Origin: Nostocales cyanobacterium Centralia_MAG_434
GTDB taxonomy: Bacteria; Cyanobacteriota; Cyanobacteriia; Cyanobacteriales; Nostocaceae
Length of the DNA: 64,000 nucleotides
Assembly: GCA_021324415.1 (NCBI GenBank)
Contig: JAJPJF010000355.1
Coordinates: 29,213-93,212 of the forward strand
Reading direction: 5' to 3'
Every line of letters begins with the position of its first letter. The stretch's first letter is position 1. The position numbers were made by a program, and so were the translations under genes. Under the pieces are notes generated by a model, which was not told the DNA's origin, did no database searches, and saw only the letters and a program-made list of their open reading frames with translations. This document shows, in pieces, positions 8,572 to 17,142 of the stretch.

Positions 8572-11439
8572 CTATTTGAAGTCCTTGTCGATGGACACCG
8601 CAGGACCAGCTGTCACAACAACAATTCTATCCGGATGCAGCAGCTCACGCGCTACCTGATTCACTTGAGCAAGGGTGACTGATTGGATTTTTGTGGTAAA
8701 AGCACGTAATTCCTCGTCTGAAAGTGCGTATACCTCGTTCATCAGAATTTTAGACGCTAACTCTTCTGGGTTGGCGAGGGAAACAGTATAGTTGCTCAGT
8801 AGAGTGCGTTTGGCTGTCTCTACTTCCATGACAGTCACACCTTGGTGATGGATTTGCTTGAGAAGTTCACGAGTGCTGGCGATCGCTGCTCTTGTGTCTT
8901 GTGGGCTAGTTTGCATCTCAATCAAAAAGGTTCCAGAATTGTTGCCTGCCAAGAAGTTACTATATATTCCATAGGTAAGACCTTGGTGATCGCGTACTTC
9001 TGCGCCTAACCGACTCGACAAGGTATCGCCTCCCAAAATCTGATTCAACACCAAAGCTGCATAAAATCGGGGGTCTCTGCGGTTAATAGCGTTGTTACCC
9101 ATGTAAGTAATAGCTTGTGTTTTCCCCGGAATAATTGGGTTCACATGCACTACTGTTTTTGGCATTGATACTGTCGGATATTTCAGCTTTGGGGGTTGAC
9201 TGCTTGCTTTCCAATTCCCAAATTCAGCACTCAGAAGTGATTGCACCTGACTAGGCACAAAATCACCCACGAGTGCCAGCACCGTAGTATCTGGACGATA
9301 AAGTTTTGTTTTGAAATCAATGACATCTTGACGACTAATCTGTTGGAAACTCTCCAGTGTAGGGAACTTGTGTAAGGGGTGTTTTTTCGGATAAATAGCT
9401 TGAGCAAAAGTTCTCTTAGCAACCTCTGATGGGTCATCTAATTCTTGCTTGAGTGCAGTCACAGCACGCTGACGGCTTTTTTCTAACTCTTTTGCTGGAA
9501 AGGTCGAATTTTTGACAACATCAGCCAAAGTTTGAACCAAAATAGGTAAATCTCCCGCTAAGCTATTGCCTTGAATATGCACACCTTCTCGATAAGTTTT
9601 AAAAGTCAGACTTGCGCCTCGATCTTCCAATGTTTTGGCAATAGTGAAAATATCTTTGGTTTTTGTCCCATTCATTAAGTTATCTGCCACCAGAGAGGCA
9701 AGACCTGCTTTGTTCTCTGGATCAAATTCTGTACCAGCCTTAATAAAGCCATTCAGCGTCACCGTAGGTGTACTTTTATCAGGCAAAAGCAACACCCGCA
9801 GACCGTTATGTAATTTGAATTCTTGTGGTAGTGTGTGGGTAGTAATCGATGCTTCTGCCGCATCTACAGGTGGTAGATACTTCTGTATCTCTTGCACAGA
9901 GACTGGTGTGCCTGTAGTGAAATGTTCAGGAGTTTGTGTAGAATTTGCTTTGCTAGGGGGATCTTTTCCCCAAACTTGAGTAGGTTCAAAAAAGCCTATA
10001 GTTCTTGCTTTCGGATCTAGATAAGTCTTAGCAACACGTTGGACATCTGCCGCACTCACTTCGTGAACAGCCGCCAAGTATTTTTCTGTGTAGCGATAAT
10101 CACCAGAAGTTGTTTCGTCACTACCTAGCTGAGTTGCCTGGCTTGTAATATCAAGGTTGTTTAGAATGAGCGCTGCTTCTAACTGTGCTTTTGCTCGATT
10201 CACTTCCTCGGCTGTGACTTGTTTTTGTACAAAATGAGCGATCGCACTGCGTAACACTGAGTCAATTTTCTTCAAGTCTTGGTGTGGAAGTGCACTTACA
10301 GAGATATCGTACCAACCAAACTCGATTTGGTTCACCGCAGAAGCTGTCAAATCACTGGCTAAACCTGATGCTACTAATGCTTGATAAAGGCGAGAATTCC
10401 GTCCTCCTGTCAAAATGTAATCCATTACATTCAGTGCTGGGACATCTGGATGATTAACATTTGGTAGTGGATATATTGCTTCTAATAATGCTGCTCCCCC
10501 TGGTTCTTGGAGTGTGATGGGGAGTGGGGAGTGGGGATTAGGAGCATGGGGAGTGGGGGGGAGCCACTTGCTACAATGAAGCGAATCTCCGCAACGCAGT
10601 ACCTCCTTCCTACTCCCTTTACCCTTAGATATCTTCCCAAATTTTTCCTGAACAACCTTAAGTGTTGATGTGGTTTGGAAATCTCCAACAATGACTAAAA
10701 CTGCATTATCAGGACTGTAGAAGTTACGGTAGTACTTACGCACCTGCTCAACCTGAAACTTCTCAACATCAGCTTTAGTACCACCTACAGGTAAACCATA
10801 GGGATGGTTGGGGAAGGCTGCTCGCATGACAGCACGGTTGAGGCGGTAATTAGGACTATTTTCATAACCTTGTAACTCAGAAATAACTACCCGCTTCTCA
10901 TGCGCTAGCTTATCAGCATCAATCACTGCATTTTGCATTCTGTCTGCTTCCAGCACTAAAAGTGCTTTTAGCTTGTCAGGTTCTACAGTGTTATAGTATG
11001 CCGTTTGGTCATAGCTAGTAAAAGCATTCGAGTCACTACCTAAAACACTAAACAATTGTCCAAATTGAATTGGACGCTTTTTAGTACCTCTAAACATCAT
11101 GTGTTCTAGCTGGTGAGCTATGCCATTGACTCCAGGTTCTTCATTCCGTGAACCCACTTTATACCAAACCTGTACAGTCACTACTGGACTAGTGTGTACT
11201 TCTTTTGTCAGAACGGTAAGACCGTTTTCCAGTACTGTCTTATGAACATCTTCTCTTAAAAGAAGATGTGTTTTGTTTGACACTCCTGTGTTATGAAAAT
11301 TTACCCAATTCGATAAAGCTACTAGATGACTATAAGTAGATTCACTGCCAACTAACAACACAAGAATGAGTGAAAAAATTAACAGTAAAAACGGAAAACG
11401 ATGAAACCTATATCTTCTTAATTTGTACAACACAGACAT
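8572..11439 (-). CDS. M16 family zinc peptidase, two-domain, exported
   Basis: A 955-residue pitrilysin/processing-peptidase relative. Residues 12-32 form a membrane segment, so the protein is exported or membrane-anchored. The active first half has HxxEH as H109-Q-L-E112-H113, with the third zinc ligand probably E188 (VISELQ). The second half (from about residue 545) repeats the fold without the motif, as is usual. Between residues about 278 and 308 the sequence turns into a proline/histidine-rich stretch (WLPPTPHAPNPHSPLP) encoded by an interspersed repeat that has entered the gene in frame. It interrupts the link before QEPGGAALLEAIYPLPN. It is transcribed ahead of the cupredoxin gene. Confidence 0.9.
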   Translation of the reverse strand: MSVLYKLRRYRFHRFPFLLLIFSLILVLLVGSESTYSHLVALSNWVNFHNTGVSNKTHLLLREDVHKTVLENGLTVLTKEVHTSPVVTVQVWYKVGSRNEEPGVNGIAHQLEHMMFRGTKKRPIQFGQLFSVLGSDSNAFTSYDQTAYYNTVEPDKLKALLVLEADRMQNAVIDADKLAHEKRVVISELQGYENSPNYRLNRAVMRAAFPNHPYGLPVGGTKADVEKFQVEQVRKYYRNFYSPDNAVLVIVGDFQTTSTLKVVQEKFGKISKGKGSRKEVLRCGDSLHCSKWLPPTPHAPNPHSPLPITLQEPGGAALLEAIYPLPNVNHPDVPALNVMDYILTGGRNSRLYQALVASGLASDLTASAVNQIEFGWYDISVSALPHQDLKKIDSVLRSAIAHFVQKQVTAEEVNRAKAQLEAALILNNLDITSQATQLGSDETTSGDYRYTEKYLAAVHEVSAADVQRVAKTYLDPKARTIGFFEPTQVWGKDPPSKANSTQTPEHFTTGTPVSVQEIQKYLPPVDAAEASITTHTLPQEFKLHNGLRVLLLPDKSTPTVTLNGFIKAGTEFDPENKAGLASLVADNLMNGTKTKDIFTIAKTLEDRGASLTFKTYREGVHIQGNSLAGDLPILVQTLADVVKNSTFPAKELEKSRQRAVTALKQELDDPSEVAKRTFAQAIYPKKHPLHKFPTLESFQQISRQDVIDFKTKLYRPDTTVLALVGDFVPSQVQSLLSAEFGNWKASSQPPKLKYPTVSMPKTVVHVNPIIPGKTQAITYMGNNAINRRDPRFYAALVLNQILGGDTLSSRLGAEVRDHQGLTYGIYSNFLAGNNSGTFLIEMQTSPQDTRAAIASTRELLKQIHHQGVTVMEVETAKRTLLSNYTVSLANPEELASKILMNEVYALSDEELRAFTTKIQSVTLAQVNQVARELLHPDRIVVVTAGPAVSIDKDFK
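10515..10608. repeat. Interspersed repeat inside the M16 peptidase gene
   Basis: The plus strand reads as tandem GGGGAGT-type units (10518-10560), then GAGCCACTTGCTAC at 10561, matching the start of the composite repeat seen at 12221, 15601 and 52004. It is translated in frame on the minus strand as a low-complexity loop of about 31 residues. Confidence 0.75.
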
Positions 11440-11739
11440 GTTAATTAGAGGTTTGTCTGTAAAGAAAATTACAGAATTTTTGTATCAATCTAGTTTAATC
11501 TCTCCCTAAATTCTGTCGCCTCGGCAACACCACAGAGAAAGATTGAAAGATTATTTTACAGCTAAAGTAATATAAAGGAAAGATAAATTAATAGAGCCTT
11601 ACTTAAGTAAATAGCTTTCGGCTTTGTATAAGTAGTCAAGAGAAACGCTAATAATGTTTCACTATAAATCTGATACATATTTGTCTAGGGAAGGGGGCGT
11701 GGGGGCCCCGAGTTCCCTGCTTTCAAGAGAGGAGATAGC
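11440..11739. other. Intergenic region upstream of the M16 peptidase gene
   Basis: 300 bp between the start of the M16 gene and the end of the VOC gene, both on the minus strand. It is AT-rich, with a G-rich patch at 11690-11712 (GGGGGCGTGGGGGCCCC). No gene, tRNA or clear hairpin terminator is visible. It presumably holds the M16-cupredoxin promoter. Confidence 0.4.
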
Positions 11740-12174
11740 TTAAGTTAATTTTCGAATAAATTCCAAAGGTAACCCATCAGCATCTGCAATAAATGTCACT
11801 TCGTAGATATGTTCACCTATCTGCTGCTGAGTAGCTTCTAATAACACTTTTAGCGGTTGTAACTGTTCTGGGTTGTTTTGAGAAGCTGTAGCAAAACGTT
11901 CTTTTAAACTATCTAACCAACTAGGTAAATCTGGCGTAATTTCTGTTATGTCAAACGACAAATGATAATATCCAACGTAATGCTCATCAGCAAATGCATC
12001 TGGAGCTGATTTTGGTTGTGGAATTTGAATCAGTTCAATCCTACTGCTTAGCCCTTCCATCCAGCATGCCAGGGTATAGCCCGTGGTGAAGCGTTCACAA
12101 ACTGTAAACCCTAGCTGTTCATAAAAGGCGATCGCCCGATGAATATTGGCTGTGCGAATAGAAGCGTGGTGCAT
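11740..12174 (-). CDS. VOC (glyoxalase/bleomycin resistance) fold protein
   Basis: A 144-residue single-unit vicinal-oxygen-chelate protein. It opens with MHHASIRTANIHRAIAFYEQLGF, the usual first beta-alpha unit with a metal-ligand histidine, and ends with an acidic strand (ADGLPLEFIRKL) carrying the expected C-terminal glutamate. Family members include glyoxalase I and dioxygenases, but the substrate cannot be told from the sequence. The insert between the two half-folds (residues about 85-115) is longer than in minimal members. It is cytoplasmic, and repeats lie upstream. Confidence 0.8.
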   Translation of the reverse strand: MHHASIRTANIHRAIAFYEQLGFTVCERFTTGYTLACWMEGLSSRIELIQIPQPKSAPDAFADEHYVGYYHLSFDITEITPDLPSWLDSLKERFATASQNNPEQLQPLKVLLEATQQQIGEHIYEVTFIADADGLPLEFIRKLT

Positions 12175-12420
12175 GTCAAAAGTTAGGAGTTAGGAGTTAA
12201 ATGGGGCATGGGGCATAGGGGAGCCAGTTGCTACCCTTCGGGTAGCAACTGGCGTGGTTTCCTCAAGTGGAGCAACTGCCGTCATAGGGCATAGGGAATG
12301 GATAATCAGAGTGCCTTTCCTCCTCTCCTCTGCTCCCTTGTCTTCCTTGTCTTCCTTGTCCCCCTTGTCCCCATTCTCTATTCCTCATTCCTAACTCCTA
12401 ACTCCTAATTCCCCATGCCC
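12175..12420. repeat. STRR and composite hairpin repeat between two minus-strand genes
   Basis: Holds AGTTAGG heptads (12181-12199), a copy of the composite repeat core (12221-12292, GAGCCAGTTGCTACCC to GGAGCAACTG, with an inner GTTGCTACCC/GGGTAGCAAC hairpin), then TTGTCTTCC and CTTGTCCCC tandem units (12340-12370), and CTAACTC units up to the next gene. Confidence 0.75.
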
Positions 12421-12423
12421 TCT

Positions 12424-12933
12424 TTATTCAAACAATCGGAAATAAGGGTAGCGCACGGGTACACCTGGTTCTTTGTCGAGATCAAAATTAATCACTTCCC
12501 AGCAGGGATCGTCTGTTGGATCGGGACTAAACTCCACCGGCAAACCGTAAAGTCGGGCTGATGTCGTATCTGATTGTCCAGCACGCCAAGGTGTACTGCG
12601 CTCTAAATAGCCGCTCATCAACTCCTGATAGCGTCGAGCTATGATAACTCGTGTTGCTCGATATCCTTGAGTATAAAGTTTATCTAAGGCTTCATGAATT
12701 TCAAAGCGAATGCCATCGGGATGGGTGTGTTGTCGATACCATTCATTGTTCCATCTTCGCCAATGCCGTCCTGACTGTAGATGAATCAATTCTTCAGTTT
12801 TAGGATTAGCTTCAAATGCGCCATGACGCGGACATAAATAAGTATCTGTCAGTGTCAATGCCGGTATGGTTTGACGGCAATGGGGACACTGAATTTCCGG
12901 ACCAAATATAGGGTACTGCAAGCCTGGATTCAT
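12424..12933 (-). CDS. Conserved cyanobacterial zinc-ribbon protein
   Basis: A 169-residue protein with an N-terminal zinc ribbon (CPHCRQ near residue 17, a second CPRHG near 33), then an alpha/beta region containing RHWRRWNNEWYRQHTH and RYQELMSGYLERS. I believe it belongs to the cyanobacterial conserved family TIGR02652, but this is from memory. No function is known to me. The sequence ends RYPYFRLFE. It is probably cytoplasmic, with no membrane segments. Confidence 0.75.
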   Translation of the reverse strand: MNPGLQYPIFGPEIQCPHCRQTIPALTLTDTYLCPRHGAFEANPKTEELIHLQSGRHWRRWNNEWYRQHTHPDGIRFEIHEALDKLYTQGYRATRVIIARRYQELMSGYLERSTPWRAGQSDTTSARLYGLPVEFSPDPTDDPCWEVINFDLDKEPGVPVRYPYFRLFE

Positions 12934-13018
12934 TTTTATGAAGTGCGTACAAACATCTTTTTGTATTCACCAGAAACTTTGGTTTTTTTTAAACTTTTAC
13001 TCCACCTCATTGGGGTAC

Positions 13019-13177
13019 TCACTTACTGCTGCGCTGATACTTAGTGACGGCAGGAGATATTCTCCCTAATGTCCTCCCTTGTGCATAGAGGCTTTTTGCC
13101 GTGATATCCTGGTTTTGCAACCAGCCTCCAAGGTTGGAGTTTTTCCAGTCTTCTTGGGTACCATAATCATATTCTAT
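13019..13177 (-). other. Open frame with protein-like composition but no standard start
   Basis: The minus strand encodes about 52 residues ([15 protein letters not shown], then LGGWLQNQDITAKSLYAQG and GRISPAVTKYQRSS) up to a TGA at 13019-13021. The composition looks like a genuine soluble protein, and the frame stays open upstream to about 13209, but no ATG, GTG or TTG lies in a sensible place. It overlaps the start of the gamma carbonic anhydrase gene on the other strand. It may be a small gene with a rare start, the remnant of a longer gene, or chance. Confidence 0.3.
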
Positions 13178-13178
13178 C

Positions 13179-13712
13179 GTGTCTACTGCTTCCCACTGGT
13201 CTTCTCCTGATATTTCTCAAGCTACCTTTATCGCAAAGAATGCTGTTGTTATGGGGTCTGTAAAAATAGCAACAGGAGCTAGTATTTGGTATGGTGCTGT
13301 TGTTAGGGGAGATGTAGAATCCATTGAAATTGGTGAATGTACGAATGTTCAAGATGGAGCAATCTTACATGGTGACCCCGGTAAACTTACAGTTCTAGAA
13401 GATCATGTTACTGTAGGTCATCGTGCTGTAATACATGCTGCTCACATTGAACGTGGCAGTTTGATTGGGATCGGCGCGATCATTCTAGATGGAGTGCGTG
13501 TAGGTGCTGGTAGCATTATTGCCGCTGGTTCCGTAGTTACCAAAGATGTACCTCCCCTCTCTATGGTCATGGGTGTTCCTGGTAAAGTTGTACGCCAAAT
13601 TTCCCCTTCTGAAGCAGAAAATTTAATAGAACACGCTAAAAATTATCAAAAACTAGCACTTGCCCACGCGGAAGAAGAAAGACAAGGGAGACAGGGGGGA
13701 CAAGGCATCTAA
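13179..13712 (+). CDS. Gamma-class carbonic anhydrase family protein
   Basis: A 177-residue left-handed beta-helix (hexapeptide repeat) protein related to Cam, YrdA/PaaY and the N-terminus of CcmM. Zinc ligands fit H64 (LHGD), H81 (VGHR) and H86 (VIHAA). The hexapeptide turns run from about residue 18 to 125, followed by a C-terminal helix. It starts at GTG (MSTASHW). The last ten residues ([10 protein letters not shown]) are read from GGGACAAGG-type repeats, so the C-terminus has been extended by a repeat. Carbonic anhydrase activity is plausible but not certain, since many single-domain members lack it. Confidence 0.85.
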   Translation: MSTASHWSSPDISQATFIAKNAVVMGSVKIATGASIWYGAVVRGDVESIEIGECTNVQDGAILHGDPGKLTVLEDHVTVGHRAVIHAAHIERGSLIGIGAIILDGVRVGAGSIIAAGSVVTKDVPPLSMVMGVPGKVVRQISPSEAENLIEHAKNYQKLALAHAEEERQGRQGGQGI

Positions 13713-13871
13713 CTCCTAACTCTTAACTCCCCACTCTCCATGCCCCATTCCTAACTTTCCTTGTAAACATTCTTTACAGAAAGATTGAGAAAAATTGCTC
13801 GATTCAGCTAAAAATAAAAATGAGAACAATTGACAAAACTTAAATTTCAACTTAACAGAGGGGCTGTAGAT

Positions 13872-13997
13872 ATGGATATCGATCTGCGTGTGGCGATCGT
13901 TTTAGCGCCAGTCTTGGTTGCTGCTGGTTGGGCAGCGTTCAACATTGGTGCTGCTGCTTTAAGACAATTGCAAAGCTTTTTAGATAAAGAAGCATAA
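13872..13997 (+). CDS. psbY: Photosystem II protein PsbY
   Basis: A 41-residue single-span membrane protein, [20 protein letters not shown] followed by [16 protein letters not shown], ending DKEA. It matches the well-conserved low-molecular-mass subunit PsbY at the PSII periphery near cytochrome b559. The ATG follows a GAGGGGCTG ribosome-binding stretch. A rho-independent terminator sits about 70 bp downstream, so this is a monocistronic transcript. Confidence 0.95.
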   Translation: MDIDLRVAIVLAPVLVAAGWAAFNIGAAALRQLQSFLDKEA

Positions 13998-14069
13998 ATT
14001 ACACTTTCTCAAGTGCACTCTCTCAAGAGGGGAGTGCAGGTAGTTCACACTTACAAATTAACAGTTTGA

Positions 14070-14107
14070 AACCGACTGTTTCTCTTCATAGGGGCAGTCG
14101 GTTTTTT
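14070..14107 (+). terminator. Rho-independent terminator of psbY
   Basis: Stem AACCGACTG / CAGTCGGTT with a 16-nt loop, running directly into TTTTT. A smaller hairpin (TGCACTC / GGAGTGCA) precedes it near 14012-14036. Confidence 0.85.
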
Positions 14108-14164
14108 CAGTTGTGGTGAGTGGAGTCATAATAGAGTGGCTTGTCACTACCCTATTGTTAATTT

Positions 14165-15502
14165 GTGGACATAGACTCTATCCTCCAATCCTTTCAACAC
14201 TTTGGTGTTCATCTCGGTCTGGAACGAATACAACAGCTGTTGGCAAATCTGGGCAATCCTCATGAGCAAGTCCCAGTCATTCATATAGCTGGCACTAATG
14301 GGAAAGGTTCTGTCTGTGCCTATCTTTCTTCTGTTCTCACACAAGCAGGCTATCGTACAGGACGCTATACTTCTCCTCACTTAGTCGATTGGACAGAACG
14401 AATCTGCTTGAACGAACAGCCAATTTCCTCCGAACAATTGGGCCAATTATTACTGCAAGTCCAAGCTGCTATTAGTCCTGAAGAAGAATCGCCAACTCAG
14501 TTTGAAGTTTTTACGGCTGCTGCTTGGTTGTACTTTGCTCAACAGCAAGTCGATGTGGCTGTCGTAGAGGTTGGATTGGGTGGACGCTTAGATGCTACCA
14601 ACGTCTGCACCAAACCCTTGGTTTCAATTATCACTTCCATTAGTCTAGATCACGTCGAAAGACTCGGTCCGACAATTGCCAACATCGCAGCGGAAAAAGC
14701 AGGTATTCTCAAACCTGGATGTCCATGTGTGATTGGACCATTGCCATCAGAGGCACAAAAAGTTGTGCGATCGCGCATTGTGGAATTACAATGCCCATAT
14801 GTTATGCCCCAACCTGCCCGTCAAATCGCCAATGGATGGGCAGAGTATCAACCAGTAGGGGAGGAAGGGATTGGAGAATGGCTAGTAGAACAATCAAGAA
14901 ACAATAATCTTGACGATGAAAATCTCAAAGCCATTAGATACCCCTTGTCATTACAAGGACAATTTCAATTGACAAATTCTGCTGTGGCTATTGCTGCTTT
15001 AGAAATTCTGCGAAAACAAGGTTGGCAAATCTCTGAGGAAGCAATTGTGAACGGTATGGCAAAAACCAAGTGGCCTGGACGGGTACAATGGACCACTTGG
15101 AATAATCACAAATTATTGCTTGATGGTGCCCACAACCCAGCATCAGCTCAAGTCTTGCGTGATTATTTAGATAACCTAGAAACCCAAGTAGAAAACCCAT
15201 CTAAAATTTGTATAACTTGGGTGATCGGAATGCTCTCTACGAAAGGACATGCCGATATTTTTAAAACCTTACTCCGACCAAATGACCGATTATATTTAGT
15301 ACCAGTACCCGATCACAGTTCTGCCAACACAAATGAATTGGCACACCTAGCGCAGAATATTTGCCCAGAATTAAGTTTTTGCAGCACTTATCCAGATTTA
15401 TCATCAGCACTAAACGCCGCCTTTACCTCTGAACATCATCTAGTCGTGTTGTGCGGTTCCCTCTATTTACTAGGCCATTTTTTCCATATCACCCGTGTTT
15501 GA
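14165..15502 (+). CDS. folC: Dihydrofolate/folylpolyglutamate synthase
   Basis: A 445-residue Mur-ligase family enzyme that adds glutamate to dihydropteroate and to folates. The ATP-binding P-loop is GTNGKGS at residues 43-49. Further family motifs are TSPHLVDWTERI, FEVFTAAAW, VEVGLGGRLDATNV and LLDGAHNPAS, covering both substrate domains at full length. The start is GTG (MDIDSILQSF). The gene ends just before a long G-rich tandem repeat. Confidence 0.95.
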   Translation: MDIDSILQSFQHFGVHLGLERIQQLLANLGNPHEQVPVIHIAGTNGKGSVCAYLSSVLTQAGYRTGRYTSPHLVDWTERICLNEQPISSEQLGQLLLQVQAAISPEEESPTQFEVFTAAAWLYFAQQQVDVAVVEVGLGGRLDATNVCTKPLVSIITSISLDHVERLGPTIANIAAEKAGILKPGCPCVIGPLPSEAQKVVRSRIVELQCPYVMPQPARQIANGWAEYQPVGEEGIGEWLVEQSRNNNLDDENLKAIRYPLSLQGQFQLTNSAVAIAALEILRKQGWQISEEAIVNGMAKTKWPGRVQWTTWNNHKLLLDGAHNPASAQVLRDYLDNLETQVENPSKICITWVIGMLSTKGHADIFKTLLRPNDRLYLVPVPDHSSANTNELAHLAQNICPELSFCSTYPDLSSALNAAFTSEHHLVVLCGSLYLLGHFFHITRV

Positions 15503-15718
15503 TAGGGACAAGGGAAGGGGGACAGGGAGGACTAGGGGGACAGGGAGGACTAGGGGGACAGGGGGGACTAGGGAGACAAGGAGGACAAGGAGGACAAGGG
15601 GAGCCAGTGACGTGTACGCAGGGGTCTCCCCAAGTGGAGCAACTGGCGTGGACTAGGGGGACTAGGGAAGGGGGAAAGACACTCTCTGTATCCAATGCCC
15701 CATGCCCTATGCCCATTC
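15503..15718. repeat. Tandem 9-bp array plus composite hairpin repeat
   Basis: About ten GGGACAGGG / GGACTAGGG / GGACAAGGA units (15508-15600), then the core GAGCCAGTGACG to CAACTGGCGTGGAC (15601-15653), then further GGGACTAGGG units and CCCATGCCC units. The core is nearly identical, in opposite orientation, to those at 22852-22905 and 32679-32732. Confidence 0.85.
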
Positions 15719-17023
15719 CTAACTCCTAGTACTGTTCCATTCTTGTGCTGCATCTTCTACAGCCTTATCTACTGTTTTTTCTCCTAGCATTGCTGCTTGC
15801 AGGTTCTCGTAAATTGCCTTTTGCAGTAAGTTGAAGTTTTTCATTGCTGGGATTAAAACTTCTGCTTGTTGCAGGTCAGCAGCACTGATGATACGGGCTT
15901 TATCTAAAGGTGTGACGTTACCAGGTAAGTCTTTGAAGTAGCTATTAGAGAGTGCTTTTACTGTTGATGGTAAGACATTCCCTAATTTAGCAAAAGTGAG
16001 CTGGTTCTGGTCATTAGTCACAAATAAGGCGAATTTAATGGCTGGGTCGGGATGCTTGGTGTCGCGGGGGATAACTATGTTCATCACAGCAACATTCTTC
16101 TTACCGTTTTCACCAACAATTTGTGGTGCTGTAGCGGAGACTTGAGCAATTGTTGGTGCATTTTTTGCGATCGTATCCAGAAACTCGCCACCAACGGTTG
16201 TCAGCAATGCTGTTTCTCCAGACTGGTACAAATCAATCCCATGACGATGTCCCTGGGTCAATACTTCTTTAGGAAGAAGACCTTTTTTATATAGGTCTAC
16301 CCAGTACTGAAATGCGGCTTTGCCTTGGGGAGAGTTGAAGGCTGCTTTACCCTCATTATCTACGAGATTGACTCCCATTTGTACAAAGGACTCTAATACA
16401 TCTCCAGAATCTTGCGGAACAAAGGTCACAAAAAAGGCATATTTACCAGTTTTGTCTTTAATTTGTTGAGCAGCTTGTGCCAATTCAGTGTAATTAGCAG
16501 GTAGCTTGTTGATACCTGCCTGTTTTAATAAATCAGTGTTATAAATGGTTAGCCGTGTGGTGAGATACCAGGGAAGCCCAAAACTCTTACCATTGAGCGT
16601 GCTTGCTTTCCAAATATTAGGTAAATAGGAGGAACGGACTTCATTAGGGACTTTTGAATCTAAATCTAACCAGGCATTTCGTCCTGCTAGCTGAGACGCA
16701 AAACCCGGATTGAGGTTGACAACATCAGGTGGCGATTTTGCGGAGACAGCTGTTAAGATTTTGTTTTCCATTGCGGACCAGGGTACATCAACCCAGTTAA
16801 CCTTTATACCTGGATTTTGAGACTCGAAAGTCTTGATCAGCTTTTGGAAATAGTCTTGAAATTGAGGTTGGAGTTGCATTGTCCAAAACTCAATATTGAC
16901 GATTCCTGAAGATGCTTGGTTACCTGTGCCGACATGACCCGTCCCACAACTGACAACCCAGCTTGTCAGTAAGCCGAGTAACATCCAAACAACTAATTTT
17001 TTAAATCTTTGAATCTGAATCAT
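15719..17023 (-). CDS. ABC transporter sugar-type solute-binding lipoprotein
   Basis: A 434-residue family 1 extracellular solute-binding protein (MalE/UgpB type). A lipoprotein signal is present (hydrophobic residues 10-24, lipobox VVSC with C26). The mature protein has the usual opening IEFWTMQLQPQFQDYFQKL and the SGETALLTTVGGEF region. It probably captures a sugar or sugar derivative in the periplasm. No permease or ATPase gene is adjacent, so it relies on components encoded elsewhere. The gene is separated by repeats from folC and is divergent from pilM. Confidence 0.87.
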   Translation of the reverse strand: MIQIQRFKKLVVWMLLGLLTSWVVSCGTGHVGTGNQASSGIVNIEFWTMQLQPQFQDYFQKLIKTFESQNPGIKVNWVDVPWSAMENKILTAVSAKSPPDVVNLNPGFASQLAGRNAWLDLDSKVPNEVRSSYLPNIWKASTLNGKSFGLPWYLTTRLTIYNTDLLKQAGINKLPANYTELAQAAQQIKDKTGKYAFFVTFVPQDSGDVLESFVQMGVNLVDNEGKAAFNSPQGKAAFQYWVDLYKKGLLPKEVLTQGHRHGIDLYQSGETALLTTVGGEFLDTIAKNAPTIAQVSATAPQIVGENGKKNVAVMNIVIPRDTKHPDPAIKFALFVTNDQNQLTFAKLGNVLPSTVKALSNSYFKDLPGNVTPLDKARIISAADLQQAEVLIPAMKNFNLLQKAIYENLQAAMLGEKTVDKAVEDAAQEWNSTRS

Positions 17024-17142
17024 TGTGCTTGTAGTTTTTTAGCTTGAAAGTTGTCAATTGTTCTTGGCTTTTTGTAACCAATGACTAATGACTCATTAAC
17101 TAATAATTAAATTCTCACTTTAGCAGTCCTGCGGACAAAACT

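Noticed and set aside
15451..15753. Frames across the GGGACAGGG array after folC
   Set aside because: Pure low-complexity tandem repeat translation; same explanation as for the pilQ-downstream array.
15719..17023. Possibility that the solute-binding gene belongs to a local transporter operon
   Set aside because: No permease or ATPase gene lies beside it; its neighbours are folC and pilM on the other strand.
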